Shown: positions 53,414 to 63,243, counted from the stretch's first letter. The stretch is DNA of 64,000 nucleotides from Chthonomonadaceae bacterium (GCA_027450145.1 DAIDKH010000001.1:96518-160517), one strand, 5' to 3'. The notes: a model not told the origin generated them from the letters alone. Translations and numbers: made by a program.

Positions 53414-54271
53414 ATGAAAAAGCGATTATTGGTCGGTATTTTGTTGAGTGCTCTAGTGAGCAGTGTGAACCTGTTAAATGCACAGCCTGGCTATAAAAGG
53501 GAGAACAAACCGACATATCTTCCGGTTCACGCCCCACACCTCAGCTACTATGCCGTCGTAGAGGAAATGTTACCCAACCCACCCCGGCGTCTTTATCACG
53601 TGTGGTACTGCAATGGCCGATGGAAAACTGCCCCAGCCCAAAAGTTTGTATTGTCGAACGATCCTAAGTTAATTGGTAGCCAGATGGCATTCTATAGGAC
53701 ACGCCGGTTTGATGGCTCTTATCCTGGCTTGGTGTGGGTAGAAAACCGGATGGGAATGGCCTATCCTGCTGAATCCAGTGAGCGCTACAACATTGGTAGG
53801 TTAATAGAACTTCACGGAATTACCGTAGTTAACAAGAAATACGGTACTCAAAACCAGAGCGAGGCAGAGGCAGCTTACCATAACCTATCTCCGCAATATC
53901 CAATGGCTGGTCGACTTCTGGTAACTGCTTCGCAACAACCTGGAAAGGACTGCCTCAAGGGCGCGCATGTTGAAGGTGTTGACAAGGTGGCAGGGCGAGT
54001 ATGTCGCCGGTACTCAAGTTATTTCGGCACGGTGTGGATTGATAAGAAGACACAACTAGTGCTCAAGCAGAAAATCAATATGGGTGGTGCGCCCCCCGTT
54101 ATTTTCAAGGTTTTATCCATTCGATTCACACACATACTCCCTCGTTCCATGTTCGAACTGCCTCGCGGCACACGGGTTTATCGACCAGCCGATTTTACCG
54201 GTGTTCCGCTTCCCGCCGGCGTTATCCCGATTAAAATGCCCGCTGACATCGCAGCTACTGGCATAAACTAG
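53414..54271 (+). CDS. Exported protein of a paralogous pair, LolA-like (copy 1)
   Basis: Signal peptide 1-24 (LLVGILLSALVSSVNLLNA). 285 residues. It shares with the next gene the segments HAPHLSYYAVV, HVWYCNGRW, FDGSYPGLVW, KVAGRVCRRYSS, GTVWIDKKTQLVLKQ and LPRGTRVYRPADF, so the two are paralogues. The repeating strands and the substrate-groove style VAGRxCxxY-GTVWID pattern recall LolA/outer-membrane lipoprotein-sorting folds; the similarity is by eye. Two Cys may form a disulphide. It follows the small peptide by 95 bases. Confidence 0.72.
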   Translation: MKKRLLVGILLSALVSSVNLLNAQPGYKRENKPTYLPVHAPHLSYYAVVEEMLPNPPRRLYHVWYCNGRWKTAPAQKFVLSNDPKLIGSQMAFYRTRRFDGSYPGLVWVENRMGMAYPAESSERYNIGRLIELHGITVVNKKYGTQNQSEAEAAYHNLSPQYPMAGRLLVTASQQPGKDCLKGAHVEGVDKVAGRVCRRYSSYFGTVWIDKKTQLVLKQKINMGGAPPVIFKVLSIRFTHILPRSMFELPRGTRVYRPADFTGVPLPAGVIPIKMPADIAATGIN

Positions 54272-54306
54272 GCCAAGGAATAGTATTTGAAGTTGAAGGA
54301 GGAATT

Positions 54307-55176
54307 ATGTTGAGGCTCAATATCCCGATCTCTCTACCAGCCGTTCTGGCGGCTTTCGTACTATCGGTCGGCCCCGCCCAGGCAGCCCCGAAACGGAACA
54401 GTTCGCCGCATTTGTCCCGAACGTACGTGCCAATTCACGCACCCAGGATTTCATACTATGCCGTAGTGAAATTGCAGGACCGCGGCATGCCGGCGCAGTA
54501 CTATAGGGTTTGGTACTGCAATGGCATGTGGTTGAAGAAACCCGGGCAGCCACTCCCTAAATTTTTTTCGCACAATCAGGCACTGGCTTTAAAATCAGCC
54601 TATCTCACCTATTACTTCGATGGGTCCTACCCTGATTTGGTCTGGGAGTCTAATCCACTTGGCTTTTGTGCGCCTGGGCAAGGGAGTGATATGTCGAATC
54701 TCGACCGTCTGTATCACCTTTACGGCAAACCGCATGTCGATCAGAAATTTCACATACCCGTAGATGACACTGTCGACGGCTGGTATGGCCATCCTGACCA
54801 GATCTATCCCTTTGGCCATATATTGGTAAGCCCGAACGAACGGCCGTTTAAAATTTTGAACCCCACCATTCAGCGCAAAGGTACTGCAAAAGTTGCAGGT
54901 AGAACCTGCGATGTCTACAGCAGCGACATGGGTACGTACTACATTGATGCTGCAACACACATTGTACTGCGTGCCGCAATGACGGCGAAGGCGGCAAACA
55001 TTGTTTTCTCCGTGGTCAGCATTAAGTATACAAAGACGTACCCACGGTCGCTTTTCCAACTGCCGCCGGGTACGCGAGTGTGGCGGCCATTAGACTACGT
55101 TGGCCTCAAACTACCTAATGGAGTAAAGGCGATTAGAATGCCGGCCAAGATCGCGGCAACAGGAATAGTGCATTAG
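54307..55176 (+). CDS. Exported protein of a paralogous pair, LolA-like (copy 2)
   Basis: Signal peptide 1-26 (LPAVLAAFVLSVGPAQA). 289 residues, with matching segments HAPRISYYAVV, RVWYCNGMW, FDGSYPDLVW, KVAGRTCDVYSS, GTYYIDAATHIVLRA and LPPGTRVWRPLDY. Both copies end with the same IPAK/MPAD-IAATGI motif. The gene starts 35 bases after its paralogue with AAGGAGG before the ATG. A tandem duplication that has diverged to roughly half identity is the simplest explanation. Function as for copy 1, unproven. Confidence 0.72.
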   Translation: MLRLNIPISLPAVLAAFVLSVGPAQAAPKRNSSPHLSRTYVPIHAPRISYYAVVKLQDRGMPAQYYRVWYCNGMWLKKPGQPLPKFFSHNQALALKSAYLTYYFDGSYPDLVWESNPLGFCAPGQGSDMSNLDRLYHLYGKPHVDQKFHIPVDDTVDGWYGHPDQIYPFGHILVSPNERPFKILNPTIQRKGTAKVAGRTCDVYSSDMGTYYIDAATHIVLRAAMTAKAANIVFSVVSIKYTKTYPRSLFQLPPGTRVWRPLDYVGLKLPNGVKAIRMPAKIAATGIVH

Positions 55177-55267
55177 TTTCTACTCGCAATTTACTTAATG
55201 GCAATCGTAAGCTGGTTAGGACGGTGGCTCGCACGCCAGTTCTATGCGCTAAAGGACACCTATTAAA

Positions 55268-56947
55268 ATGAGATGTATGAAACCCATCGTTTTAGGATTA
55301 CCACTTCTCTGCCTGTGTCTTGCGTCACCTGCGGCAACACCACCAAAACGTGCGGCCACAGGCCCTGCAGCCGCCGATGTCAGCCTCAAACTTGTGGCCA
55401 CCCCACTCTACATTGCCGCTGCAGAGCTATCGGCACAAACCCACCAACAAGTTACAGTTGCCAACTGGGCAAAAGATAGACCGTTCACCATCCTGTGCAA
55501 CCACACGCCGGCAGCCAGTATTTTAAGCGCGCTCGCCTGGGCCACAAGAGGCCGCTGGGTGAGGCTAAAAACAGGCGGAATATGCTTGCAGCCAGACTCA
55601 GGTACTCTGGCCCTAGAGCAGAATCAGATACAGGAGCGAAAGACATGGATACGGAATCGCGTATGGAAGCGGGAAGCAACGATTCAGCGGAACGTTGACG
55701 CGGCCCCTCGCGATAGTATTGTTGCAACTATTTGGCAGTCGCTTTCTCAGGAGCAGCAAAAAGCCGTAATTGGTACCGCCGTATTACATGTGGGAGCATC
55801 AGGAGCAGACTTCACTCAATTACGCAAAAACATCATAGGCGACGTGCACTATGATTCCTTATCGCCGGAACTGCAGGAGACTGTTAAAGAGCAGCTTGGT
55901 GGTATGCTTGCGCTAGGCAATATGACCCCGCGAACCAACCTGAGCAGTTTTACCCTGGGCTTTTGTTGGTCTACAAGCCAACTGAATGTTGGGGGTTATA
56001 CCCATGGGCACAAGGGTTGGGTATCGGGCACCATGCCGCTCCTGCAATCCAATAGCGCAACATTCCTACTGGGGAAAGACGGTGCGCTCATTGCCTCCGA
56101 TGGTTGTAACGCCGAGCGCGAAAAAGCTCGAGTAGATCTGTTTACGCCGTATTCCCACGGACGCTGGACGTCTACATTCGTTGTGCCGCAAAACATAGAT
56201 TTTAATCCCGCTCCAATCGACACCGTCCTGCAATTGATTTACAAAAAGACGCATGTTCCAATTGTCAGTGACGGTTATATGGGCCCACAACTTGAATATC
56301 CGTTCAGTTTTTTGGCCGGTAAGTTATATACGCTACAGTCGATTTTGCTTCCACTAGCCCGAAGCACCGGACATCATATTATTCTCTTCCAGGATGTTTT
56401 AGCTTTGCGAACTCTCACGCTTGGAAGAGACCTATTGGCAGAACCACCAGCAACATTGCTGACGAAGTATCTTGCATGGGTGAAAGGTAAGGCGCACCTA
56501 ACGCTCAAGGACTTCGAGAAGCTGTCGTCGCTTAGTAACGACGCGTTTCACGGTATTGCGGCAAGGACCCTTGAAATAACTCATGTACAGAGCCAGAATA
56601 TTGGCTGGCCGGTGAGTATGCGCGCGTTCCTGCGTAGATTAACTGTGGCGCAGTGGAAGCAAGCTCAAACCGCCAACGGGCTGCCGCTCAGCAGCATGTC
56701 CCCCATCGAACAGCGTACGTTCCTGCTCACAGCGTTAATGGGCGCCCGGCCACAAACAGCACGAGGCAGCACTCCACCCGAGGGATTTGCGATCACGGTT
56801 AACGGGCCAAACAACATGCCCCAGTCGATAGATCTGCACTTTCGAGCGGCCGGCCCTCCTGTCGTCTCCCGCACATGGAGATGGAACAGCGCCTTCCCGG
56901 GTACAATGGAAGAAATTACAGAAGCAGCCAACACCTCACATGGATAG
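55268..56947 (+). CDS. Secreted protein with STN-like N-terminal domain (559 residues)
   Basis: Signal peptide 1-22 (IVLGLPLLCLCLASPAAT). Residues about 38-105 resemble the secretin/TonB short N-terminal (STN) domain: LVATPLYIAAAELSAQTHQQ, then PFTILCNHTPAASILSALAW and a following WVRLKTGGI. A second, similar segment occurs at about 325-370 (DTVLQLIYKKTHVPIV, LQSILLPLARSTGHHII). No secretin barrel follows. STN domains usually dock to other envelope proteins. It is the last gene of the 53-57 kb run, starting 91 bases after copy 2 with AAAGGA upstream. Confidence 0.68.
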   Translation: MRCMKPIVLGLPLLCLCLASPAATPPKRAATGPAAADVSLKLVATPLYIAAAELSAQTHQQVTVANWAKDRPFTILCNHTPAASILSALAWATRGRWVRLKTGGICLQPDSGTLALEQNQIQERKTWIRNRVWKREATIQRNVDAAPRDSIVATIWQSLSQEQQKAVIGTAVLHVGASGADFTQLRKNIIGDVHYDSLSPELQETVKEQLGGMLALGNMTPRTNLSSFTLGFCWSTSQLNVGGYTHGHKGWVSGTMPLLQSNSATFLLGKDGALIASDGCNAEREKARVDLFTPYSHGRWTSTFVVPQNIDFNPAPIDTVLQLIYKKTHVPIVSDGYMGPQLEYPFSFLAGKLYTLQSILLPLARSTGHHIILFQDVLALRTLTLGRDLLAEPPATLLTKYLAWVKGKAHLTLKDFEKLSSLSNDAFHGIAARTLEITHVQSQNIGWPVSMRAFLRRLTVAQWKQAQTANGLPLSSMSPIEQRTFLLTALMGARPQTARGSTPPEGFAITVNGPNNMPQSIDLHFRAAGPPVVSRTWRWNSAFPGTMEEITEAANTSHG

Positions 56948-57050
56948 TCGCACTCCTGCAAACAGCCCGTAAATACCACTGAATGAACTGACGATCTGCA
57001 TTTGCAAATGCACGCATAATTAGCTTGCCGCCATCACGAAAGGGCTTTAT

Positions 57051-57575
57051 GTGGACCTGAAAGCTTCACTTAAACAACAGTATCACGCTGGACTCGCCAT
57101 GCTCGCCGATTGTGTAGAGAAATGTCCGTCCACCGTATGGCTAACCGGAGAGCACCCACGAACCGTTTGGCGCATAGCATTTCACGCTGCATTTTTCACC
57201 CAGCTCTACCTTGGGCAGGATGAAGCAGCCTTTACCCCGTGGCCCGCGCGCACAGAAAAAGTACATCCCGGGTTGTGGACGGATCCTGCCAACGTCGAGC
57301 CGTTCGAGTTAGACGCGCAAGCCGTACCATACACCATCAGCGATATGATTGCTTACATTCGCTACGTAGACGGACTGGTCGACTCACTTATTGACCAAGT
57401 GAACCTGGATGCTGCAGAGACAGGGTTCAGCTGGTACCAGAATATGGATAAGCTTTCGCATATCCTGCTGAATCTGCGTCATCTACAGGGTCATGTAGGT
57501 CAGTTATCAGAAATTCTCATGCAACATGGCCTAGATACAGCCTGGGTTAGTAACTCCGATGGCCTGGTTGATTGA
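57051..57575 (+). CDS. DinB-like four-helix-bundle protein
   Basis: GTG start at 57051 after AAAGGG; 174 residues. The helix-bundle metal sites of DinB/YfiT proteins can be seen: His in WRIAFHAAFFTQLYLG, and the C-terminal pair in LNLRHLQGHVGQLSEILM. The HTH-like N-terminus (LKQQYHAGLAMLADCVEKC) is helical. Members are metal-binding and often thiol-transferase-like; no substrate is assigned. No partner gene is next to it. Confidence 0.78.
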   Translation: MDLKASLKQQYHAGLAMLADCVEKCPSTVWLTGEHPRTVWRIAFHAAFFTQLYLGQDEAAFTPWPARTEKVHPGLWTDPANVEPFELDAQAVPYTISDMIAYIRYVDGLVDSLIDQVNLDAAETGFSWYQNMDKLSHILLNLRHLQGHVGQLSEILMQHGLDTAWVSNSDGLVD

Positions 57576-57982
57576 CAACACAATGGTAGGATGAGCGCCG
57601 TTGAATTAAAGTGCTGTTCTGGGATCTTGAGGTGGTATGAGTAGATGAGTGGCGGCAGCACACGCTCGGTTACAAATCTGTGCCTGCCGTGGCATACTTA
57701 GGGGCGCAGAAGTTCCTTGACCAGAATATGGTGTGAAAGTTGTAAAATGACCGCTCCTGACGACACCCCCTTGGCGCTTCCTGCTACACTATAGGCTGTA
57801 CCACCGATAACGAATGACTTGGACCATCACATATCCACCCTGGCGAGTTGGGGCGACGATATAACCTGATTCTTCGCGGTTTGTGGCCCTGCCGTCGCGC
57901 TACGTTATTCGCAATTTGCGCGTGCACGGCAAGTAAGAAGTGAACCACTGCGCTTTGCGCTGTTGTGAAAGGTTGTGTAGAG
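57576..57982. other. Intergenic region of about 400 bases
   Basis: No gene, repeat or hairpin that stands out. TTGACC followed 18 bases later by TGTAAA near 57718-57747 could be a promoter for the downstream gene, but it is weak. Confidence 0.4.
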
Positions 57983-60040
57983 ATGAACCGACTGGCGGAA
58001 GAGACGAGCCCGTATCTCCTGCAGCATGCTTCGAATCCTGTTCACTGGTACCCTTGGAGCGACGATGCTTTTGCTGACGCGCGAACTCGTAACGTACCAG
58101 TGCTTTTATCAGTGGGTTACTCTGCGTGCCATTGGTGCCACGTTATGGCACATGAATGCTTTGAAAATGCCGACATTGCAGAACAGATGAATAGAGATTT
58201 TGTCTGCATTAAGGTCGACAGAGAGGAGCGACCTGATATTGACTCACTTTACATGGAGGCTGTTCAGCTAACCACGGGGCAGGGTGGCTGGCCCATGACA
58301 GTGTTTCTTACACCAGAGGGAGTACCGTTCTACTGCGGCACCTATTTTCCACCTGACGATCGATACGGTCGGCCCGGGTTCCCACGCGTGATGAGTGCCC
58401 TCACAGAGGCATGGATCAACAGCCGCTCCGAAATTGAGGAACGCGGGGCAGCTGTGCTGGAAGGTTTGCGAAAATCCGAATCCATGCCTTTGGGACCTGG
58501 GGAAATAACGCAAGAGGTGTTTTTAAATGCCGCACAAACAATAGCCTCGCGCATGGATGCCTATCATGGTGGTCTAAATAGCGCCCCGAAATTCCCGATG
58601 CCAGCGGTGTTGGAAGTTCTGCTCTGCGCAGGAGCATGCTATGGAGACTCAAACTCGTTAGCCCTGGTAGAGCGCACGCTGCAACGCATGGCACTGGGCG
58701 GTATATATGACCAGGTGGGCGGTGGATTTCACCGATACAGTACCGACGACATATGGTTGGTACCTCATTTTGAGAAGATGCTCTACGATAACGCACAACT
58801 CGCACTACTTTACATGCGAACGTGGCAGGTTACTAAGAATCCATTCTATCAGGGTGTTGCGGAAGAGACACTCGCGTATATCAGCCGCGAGATGATGGAC
58901 GAGAATGGCGGATTCTACTCCTCTCAAGACGCTGACAGCGATGGGAAAGAGGGCAGCTATTACATTTGGAGCTACGAGGAGGTAGCCTCTACCTTACTAC
59001 CAGATGAAATGGCAGTATTTGCCTCATTCTATGACATCAGCAGTACAGGTAACTGGGAAGGTCACTGCATCCCGCGGGTTGTAAAGCCCCTGGAAGAGGT
59101 TGCAGCGGAGTTTGAACTCACACTAGAACAGACAGCGGACCTACTGGAGGACGCAAGGCAGAAGCTCTATTTGAAGCGCGCGCGGCGCAGCAAACCAGGA
59201 CTGGACGATAAGGTAATTGCCTGTTGGAACAGCCTTGCAATAGTTGCATTCGCCGAGGCAGGCCGGGTATTTCAGCAGGCAGATCACCTGAACATCGCAT
59301 GCAATGCTGGAAATTTTGTTCTCAACCACATGACTAGGCGCGACAATAACGGGCGACTAAGGTTGTGGAGAACCTGGAGAAATGGGTTAGCTCGGCATGA
59401 AGCGGTACTTGAGGACTATGGTGCATTGGCCATCGCGCTAGCCGCTCTGTTTCAGGCTACAGGCAGTGCCCATTGGCTCGCGTCGGCACATGATCTCTGC
59501 GACACGTTGCTCTCGTGTTTTGCCGCACCAGGCGGTGGCTTCTATACTACGGCATCGGATGCCGAGTCACTCCTGGTACGTCCTATAGAGTGGCAGGATA
59601 ATGCGGTACCTGGTGGTTGCTCCTTGGCCGCTGAGGCGCTGCTAATTACTGCGGAACTAACCGGAAACTCTCTGTTTAAGCACGCAGCAGAAAACACGCT
59701 TCGGAAAGCAACGGAGATGGTGGAAAAATATCCCACGGCCTTTGGACGTATGTTATCTGTTGTCCATAGCGCGTGTACAGGCAAAACTACCGTGATCGTA
59801 GTCCCCGGAAACGAACCGACTGAGGCGGCGCAGTTGCTAAATGCAGCCTGGGCACACTACATTCCAACGCGTTGCATCGCCATGGTGAATGAGGATACTC
59901 AAGGAACGTTGGCGTCCAGCTTAATCGACGGTAAAACGGCCATTGGAGGTCGTGCTGCCGCTTACGTATGCAAGGACCAAACATGTAGTGCCCCTGTTAC
60001 CACCGCAAGCGAGCTAGAGGTACTGCTGGCCAATCGCTAA
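57983..60040 (+). CDS. Thioredoxin-domain protein of the YyaL/SPATA20 (DUF255) family
   Basis: Two-domain cytosolic protein. Residues 1-160 are a thioredoxin-like domain opening with the family signature [19 protein letters not shown] and the CHWC redox motif (C49-C52). The remainder is an (alpha/alpha)6 barrel like that of N-acylglucosamine epimerases, with [18 protein letters not shown] and [15 protein letters not shown] 57983 has AAAGG ten bases upstream; the earlier GTG at 57965 is less likely. 685 residues is normal. The physiological role of this widespread family is still unclear. Confidence 0.93.
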   Translation: MNRLAEETSPYLLQHASNPVHWYPWSDDAFADARTRNVPVLLSVGYSACHWCHVMAHECFENADIAEQMNRDFVCIKVDREERPDIDSLYMEAVQLTTGQGGWPMTVFLTPEGVPFYCGTYFPPDDRYGRPGFPRVMSALTEAWINSRSEIEERGAAVLEGLRKSESMPLGPGEITQEVFLNAAQTIASRMDAYHGGLNSAPKFPMPAVLEVLLCAGACYGDSNSLALVERTLQRMALGGIYDQVGGGFHRYSTDDIWLVPHFEKMLYDNAQLALLYMRTWQVTKNPFYQGVAEETLAYISREMMDENGGFYSSQDADSDGKEGSYYIWSYEEVASTLLPDEMAVFASFYDISSTGNWEGHCIPRVVKPLEEVAAEFELTLEQTADLLEDARQKLYLKRARRSKPGLDDKVIACWNSLAIVAFAEAGRVFQQADHLNIACNAGNFVLNHMTRRDNNGRLRLWRTWRNGLARHEAVLEDYGALAIALAALFQATGSAHWLASAHDLCDTLLSCFAAPGGGFYTTASDAESLLVRPIEWQDNAVPGGCSLAAEALLITAELTGNSLFKHAAENTLRKATEMVEKYPTAFGRMLSVVHSACTGKTTVIVVPGNEPTEAAQLLNAAWAHYIPTRCIAMVNEDTQGTLASSLIDGKTAIGGRAAAYVCKDQTCSAPVTTASELEVLLANR

Positions 60041-60066
60041 GATCTAGGATTTAAACCGAGCAACAG

Positions 60067-61011
60067 CTAATGGTGAATAAGCGGATGGTGAACTAGTGGA
60101 TGGTGAGGTTGTGGATGGTGAACTAGTGTAAACAGAAGGTAACACATAAATGCCGTAAAAATCGTGGCGTTGTAGGCTAAATGGTAAGTAGTACTGCGCT
60201 CTACACCTCCCTTAAAATACTGCAGCGTAAACCACATACCGCCTACGCCAATGGCCAGTCCTACAAAGATCGGTACGCCGACGATGCAGTGTACCAGCCC
60301 AAATACCAGGCTCCGTTTAGCGCCCTGCTTCCAGTCCTTGGTGCCATTCCTAAACATCATCTCTTCTTCAAAGGCAAATAGGGGTAGTGCCATGAGCAGA
60401 AATACACCAAATACTATGCCGATTGGCCCATATTTAAACGGTAGCGTTACGACATTTGCTGCCTGTGAATTGGTAGGCTCTTTGCGATAAACAGTTGTGG
60501 CGAGACCCGCAGGATTCACTTGTTGCGTTTTGACCACATGATATTTAGGTTGAAGAACGTAGATCCACGAACGATCAAGAAACGGCATCGTACCATACAA
60601 AATGCCAGCTACCAGTGTGACTACAAAGACTACCCCAATGCTTTGGGCAACAACAGCCACCGTAATCTTTCGGTAGAAATGCCAATATTCTTTTAGAGTT
60701 CCGGACATTAAGTCGCGCAGCAGGTTAATTACTATGTAAGCGATCCATGCGTATTCAACGGCATGCCATACTTTCAGTTTATACTGGCCAAATACCGAGG
60801 ATGCCGCGCTTCCAGAGCCAAACACTACGCCCAACGCCAAGAGGACGAAGATGACCTCGCGAAGGCCAAAATTAGGCATGCGAAGTCTCCGCTTTGCTGC
60901 TGGCGGATTATCAGTAGCAGGGAAATGCTGAAGGTTCTTGTCCAATGGTTGAATCTCACTTGGTGGCTGTGCGACTAGTTCTTCCTCTTCCAACAACTGC
61001 TCCTTAAACAT
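60067..61011 (-). CDS. CPBP-family intramembrane protease with His-rich tail
   Basis: Membrane protein with about seven helices and the three CPBP (Abi/Rce1) motifs: EEEMMFR, FGLVH and HLAYN near the C-terminus. ATG 61011 is used; a TTG at 61014 is one codon earlier. Residues 1-45 are a charged cytoplasmic extension (LLEEEELVAQPPSEIQ). The last 18 residues are repetitive and His-rich (VHHPQPHHPLVHHPL), encoded by four 15-bp repeats. It follows the hpnC-hpnD genes and a small membrane protein on the same strand, and may act on the envelope, but its substrate is unknown. Confidence 0.8.
   Translation of the reverse strand: MFKEQLLEEEELVAQPPSEIQPLDKNLQHFPATDNPPAAKRRLRMPNFGLREVIFVLLALGVVFGSGSAASSVFGQYKLKVWHAVEYAWIAYIVINLLRDLMSGTLKEYWHFYRKITVAVVAQSIGVVFVVTLVAGILYGTMPFLDRSWIYVLQPKYHVVKTQQVNPAGLATTVYRKEPTNSQAANVVTLPFKYGPIGIVFGVFLLMALPLFAFEEEMMFRNGTKDWKQGAKRSLVFGLVHCIVGVPIFVGLAIGVGGMWFTLQYFKGGVERSTTYHLAYNATIFTAFMCYLLFTLVHHPQPHHPLVHHPLIHH
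60069..60128. repeat. Four 15-bp tandem repeats encoding the His-rich tail
   Basis: Units at 60069, 60084, 60099 and 60114; the second and fourth are identical (GATGGTGAACTAGTG), the others differ by a few bases. On the coding strand each unit gives H-H-P-L-V/I or H-H-P-Q-P. The unit is a multiple of three, so copy-number change keeps the frame. Confidence 0.85.
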
Positions 61012-61046
61012 CAAATACCATACGCAAACAGCACCGTAATTGAGTG

Positions 61047-61433
61047 TTAAGCGTCCGGACCGTGCTGCCCCAAAAGTGCAAACGGCGGTATCAACGCGAT
61101 TACAAAGGCCACTATCCTCATTACGTCAAACGCGGTGTACACGAGTGGTGGCGCGCCCGGCCATGCGTATATGGTTGCCGGATTAGCCGCCGGCCAGTCT
61201 GATAACACTGGCCACATCGTCAATGCAGCAAATGCCAGCCATAAGTAGATAAGGGCTGGCTTGCGCGTTCGCGTTACCATCGCCAGGCAAAAGCCAAATG
61301 CAAACCCGCACAGCGCGCCACCTAGTTCCACGATAGCCATTGCGCCTGGTACACGTAGTGGAATGCACAACAACCATAATGCGACAAGTACGATTACAGA
61401 TCCACCGGCCGCGCGTCTGGGTGCGGAACTCAT
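61047..61433 (-). CDS. Small membrane protein (128 residues, hypothetical)
   Basis: ATG 61433 starts two bases after the hpnD stop, so it is translationally coupled to it; a longer frame to 61472 would lie inside hpnD. Four hydrophobic segments fill the protein (SVIVLVALWLLCIPLRV, LCGFAFGFCLAMV, LIYLWLAFAALTMWPVL, AFVIALIPPFALLG). Not recognised. Co-location suggests a role in membrane lipid or isoprenoid metabolism, but that is only inference. Confidence 0.65.
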   Translation of the reverse strand: MSSAPRRAAGGSVIVLVALWLLCIPLRVPGAMAIVELGGALCGFAFGFCLAMVTRTRKPALIYLWLAFAALTMWPVLSDWPAANPATIYAWPGAPPLVYTAFDVMRIVAFVIALIPPFALLGQHGPDA

Positions 61434-61435
61434 AA

Positions 61436-62338
61436 CTATTTGCCCAGTGGGGCAATTCGAGACCGAAGCCACTCAGCTGCAACAATTCCCAATTTTACTG
61501 GCGTCGCCACACGCGCTCTAGTGCTAAATACGTCATACCTATTGCGCTTTATCGCCGCAAGAATTCCGTAATATATACGGATCATTATCCGCAAAGTTGG
61601 GCGGCCAGATGGCTGTATGAGCGGTACCAGCTTCCACGCCTCGCGGTATAAAGCTTCCGCCCGCTCTACTTCGAACTCCATGAGTGAAACAAAACTGCTG
61701 TTGCTCCTTCCTTCCAGCAACATCGCCTCGGTAACTCCAAACTTGCGAAGATCCTCCTGAGGCAAATATACTCGATCCCGTTCGATATCCTCACGTACAT
61801 CGCGCAGAATGTTCGTTAGTTGCAGCGCAAGCCCGCACGACTCAGCATACCGCAGCACGTTCTCGTCCGATTGATCAAAACCCCACACATAGATGCAAAC
61901 GAAACCAACCACACTCGCTACATGGTAGCAATACCTGCTTAGATCATTCCACGTTTCATAGCGTGTTCTCACCAGGTCCATTCCGGTGCCGTCTATCAGG
62001 TCAAAAAAATACTTGTGCGGTATAGAGTATGTAGACACGGTGTGGTAGAACGCAGGCCACAGAGGCCGATCGCTAAAGTTTCCATTTAGTGCCTCGTGTA
62101 ACTCTGCAGCCCAGGCTGACATACGTTCTTCGCGATCATCCCCAGCCTCATCGCTGACATCGTCACTAATTCGCATGAAGGCGTATATGGCGCACATGGA
62201 CAGCCTGCGGGCGGGATCCAGTGTCATGAACGAGAAGTAAAAGTTACGAGCCTGCTCTTTAGTTAGTTTTTCGCAGTATGCGTATGACGCCTGCAGCGCA
62301 GATGTGGCCCCAGGCTTCTCTGTGGAAGTTGCGCTCAC
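61436..62338 (-). CDS. hpnD: Presqualene diphosphate synthase HpnD
   Basis: Condenses two farnesyl diphosphates to presqualene diphosphate in the HpnCDE squalene route. The first Asp-rich motif is RISDDVSDEAGD (about 57), the second is LTNILRDVREDIERDRVYLP; both bind magnesium-diphosphate. GTG start at 62338 overlaps the hpnC stop (GTGA). 300 residues is normal. The substrate choice versus phytoene synthase cannot be proven by motif alone, but pairing with hpnC supports HpnD. Confidence 0.88.
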   Translation of the reverse strand: MSATSTEKPGATSALQASYAYCEKLTKEQARNFYFSFMTLDPARRLSMCAIYAFMRISDDVSDEAGDDREERMSAWAAELHEALNGNFSDRPLWPAFYHTVSTYSIPHKYFFDLIDGTGMDLVRTRYETWNDLSRYCYHVASVVGFVCIYVWGFDQSDENVLRYAESCGLALQLTNILRDVREDIERDRVYLPQEDLRKFGVTEAMLLEGRSNSSFVSLMEFEVERAEALYREAWKLVPLIQPSGRPTLRIMIRIYYGILAAIKRNRYDVFSTRARVATPVKLGIVAAEWLRSRIAPLGK

Positions 62339-63243
62339 AGACGCACGAGTCGCTTGGCCAGCATGGTCAACTGGCGAGACTTTGGAATTGAGGGGCGTGC
62401 GGTGAGAACATCGTAGCCCTGGGCTTCTATACGGCGCAAAACCTCCACACCTCCAGCGGTGAACATCTGCAGATCAAGTTGCAAGCGGCGATCTACCATC
62501 TTTAGCAGAGGCTCACCCTTAGTAAAGAGGTCACGTGTTCTATCAACTTCATATTTCATAAGCTGTGCAAATTGTGGTGTGAACCTTCGACCCTGTATGT
62601 CGTTCTCCACCACCCCGAATCGTGCCATATCATCAAGAGGAATGTAGATGCGGCCCTTCAGAATGTCGCGTGTTACATCCTGCCAAAAATTCGCCAGTTG
62701 CAGAGCTGTGCATGTGTAATCCGATAGCGCCTGTCGCGTGTCGTCGCTATATCCCCCAAGATAGAGCACTAACCTACCCACGGGGTTGGCGGAATTCTTA
62801 CAATAACCTAGCAGTTCGTCGAAGGTCTGGTACCGAGGCGTTCGCTGATCCTGGCGAAAGGCAGTTAGCAGATCGCGAAAAGGCTGAGCAGGAATTCCAA
62901 ATTCTTGTACCGTTGACTGAAGCGCGACAAATACAGGATGCCCTGGCGAACCGGCAACCATAGCATCAAGCTCGGCCTCCCACCAGTCCAGCAGTGCCAG
63001 TGAGACTTGTGTATCGCCGATTTCATCGCCTAGGTCATCACTAATTCTGCAGTATGCATACACGCTGTAGAAATGTGGTCTAAGGGGCTTTGGGCAGAAT
63101 GCTGTTGCGACGAGAAAGTTTTCATAGTGCGACGTTGCAAGCTTGCGGCAAAACTCGGCCGCTTCTACCGATGACGCAGTACCAGACCATCGGTAGGCTG
63201 GTGGAATACTGTTCTCGATTTCGGGTGAAAGGCTTGTGATCAT
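62335..63243 (-). CDS. hpnC: Hydroxysqualene synthase HpnC
   Basis: Converts presqualene diphosphate to hydroxysqualene. Asp motifs YCRISDDLGDEIGD and LANFWQDVTRDILKGRIYIP; the Phe-Trp in the second motif and the gene order hpnC-hpnD are typical. ATG 63243; no strong ribosome site, 302 residues. HpnE (the FAD-dependent hydroxysqualene reductase) and squalene-hopene cyclase are not in the window, although the operon ends here with a CPBP protease instead. Confidence 0.88.
   Translation of the reverse strand: MITSLSPEIENSIPPAYRWSGTASSVEAAEFCRKLATSHYENFLVATAFCPKPLRPHFYSVYAYCRISDDLGDEIGDTQVSLALLDWWEAELDAMVAGSPGHPVFVALQSTVQEFGIPAQPFRDLLTAFRQDQRTPRYQTFDELLGYCKNSANPVGRLVLYLGGYSDDTRQALSDYTCTALQLANFWQDVTRDILKGRIYIPLDDMARFGVVENDIQGRRFTPQFAQLMKYEVDRTRDLFTKGEPLLKMVDRRLQLDLQMFTAGGVEVLRRIEAQGYDVLTARPSIPKSRQLTMLAKRLVRL

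Noticed and set aside
60069..60128. CRISPR or intergenic repeat
   Set aside because: The 15-bp units are in frame and encode the end of the CPBP protein.
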